20,888 nucleotides of DNA from contig JBFGCT010000057.1 of NCBI GenBank assembly GCA_041581055.1, positions 1-20,888 on the forward strand, read 5' to 3'. Below, piece after piece: positions 20,592 through 20,888 of the stretch. This DNA comes from JBFGCT01 sp041581055. GTDB taxonomy: Bacteria > Actinomycetota > Acidimicrobiia > Acidimicrobiales > Ilumatobacteraceae. The stretch's first letter is position 1. Every line of letters begins with the position of its first letter. The notes under the pieces were generated by a model that made no database searches, was not told the DNA's origin, and saw only the letters and a program-made list of their open reading frames with translations. Made by a program: the position numbers and the translations under genes.

Positions 20592-20888
20592 CCGACGAAT
20601 CCCGCCCACCGCTCGGCGATCCCGACGGCGACCGCAAGCTCGTGGCCACGGCGGGCACCGAGGCCCGCCGGGCCGGCTTCGGTCCGGGGGCCGGCGCCGG
20701 GATGCCGACCGATCGCAGCGACAACTTCGGCGAGACCCTGCGGCGGCTCGGCCAGATCCTCGGCGAGGAGACGATCCGCCTCGCAATCGTGCTCGTGCTG
20801 ACCGTCGGCAGCGTGGCGCTGGTCGTCATCGGGCCGCGGCTGCTCGGCGGGGCGACCGACGTGATCGTCGCCGGCATCACCGGCGGGA
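20588..20888 (+). CDS. Second ABC exporter half-transporter, N-terminal part only
   Basis: The frame opens at a GTG overlapping the previous stop by 4 bases (GTGA), preceded by GAGGGGG, and stays open to the window edge (100 codons). A polar, glycine-rich N-terminal extension (MTDESRPPLGDPDGDRKLVATAG, about residues 1-40) leads into MPTDRSDNFGETLRRLGQILGEE and a hydrophobic segment IRLAIVLVLTVGSVALVVIGPRLLGGATDVIVAG. This matches the first transmembrane helix and elbow of ABCB-type exporters. It is probably the partner with the intact catalytic site for the upstream degenerate subunit; the ATPase domain lies outside the window, so this cannot be checked here. An internal ATG about 40 codons in is an alternative start. 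Confidence 0.85.
   Translation, partial: MTDESRPPLGDPDGDRKLVATAGTEARRAGFGPGAGAGMPTDRSDNFGETLRRLGQILGEETIRLAIVLVLTVGSVALVVIGPRLLGGATDVIVAGITGG

Noticed and set aside
18240..20786. 848-codon open frame on the minus strand opposite tetR and the ABC gene
   Set aside because: It mirrors the third-position GC bias of the real genes, its translation is low-complexity R/D/H-rich sequence, and the plus-strand genes have full family motifs.
1..20888. tRNA, rRNA, transposase, phage or defence-system genes
   Set aside because: None was seen on either strand by eye; a covariance-model and profile search would be needed to exclude small RNAs.

Overview
The window is very GC-rich, densely packed DNA of high-GC actinobacterial type. 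The secreted proteins, the MT0933-like antitoxin, and the TANNNT promoters that lead straight into start codons all fit an actinobacterium. An Acidimicrobiia/Ilumatobacter-like source is my guess, not something the sequence proves. I see no rRNA, tRNA, CRISPR array, insertion sequence or phage gene. No gene-free stretch exceeds 300 bases.

Layout, left to right. (1) 1-5618 holds mostly single metabolic genes: a TauD/gamma-butyrobetaine-hydroxylase-like dioxygenase (+), an alpha/beta hydrolase (-), a cupin (-), a 102-aa cysteine-pair protein (-), a MatB/FadD36-type malonyl-CoA synthetase (+), a small gene with a structured leader (+) and a DsbA/FrnE-fold protein (-). (2) 5694-6793 holds a phytanoyl-CoA-dioxygenase-like gene with a 14-bp tandem array at its front and a 67-bp tandem array at its back. 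(3) 6792-9008 encodes a large secreted protein with PKD-like and RTX repeats (-). (4) 9112-12790 is a tight three-gene operon (-): YqeA-like carbamate kinase, knotted carbamoyltransferase YgeW and YgeY-type M20 hydrolase. This is part of the purine/ureide catabolic set known from E. coli. (5) 12893-13324 encodes an orphan MT0933-like antitoxin (+). (6) 13415-18103 holds two secreted 5'-nucleotidase-family metallophosphatases facing tail to tail over a double-hairpin terminator. (7) 18227-20888 holds a TetR regulator with a near-perfect palindromic operator, followed by two overlapping ABC exporter genes, the second cut by the window end.

The genes appear to form several small independent units. 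The clearest pathways are carbamoyl-group recovery to ATP (YgeW plus YqeA, with YgeY), extracellular nucleotide/phosphate scavenging (the two nucleotidases), and TetR-controlled export by a heterodimeric ABC pump.

The most distinctive signals are in the non-coding DNA. Seven genes have a TANNNT -10 box ending 6-8 bases before the start codon (leaderless mRNAs), and an eighth has a weaker match. All three secreted proteins instead have a short leader with a Shine-Dalgarno site. Four intergenic spots carry short tandem arrays (periods 69, 14, 14 and 67 bp), two of which contain a promoter. One small gene has its ribosome-binding site inside a predicted hairpin.
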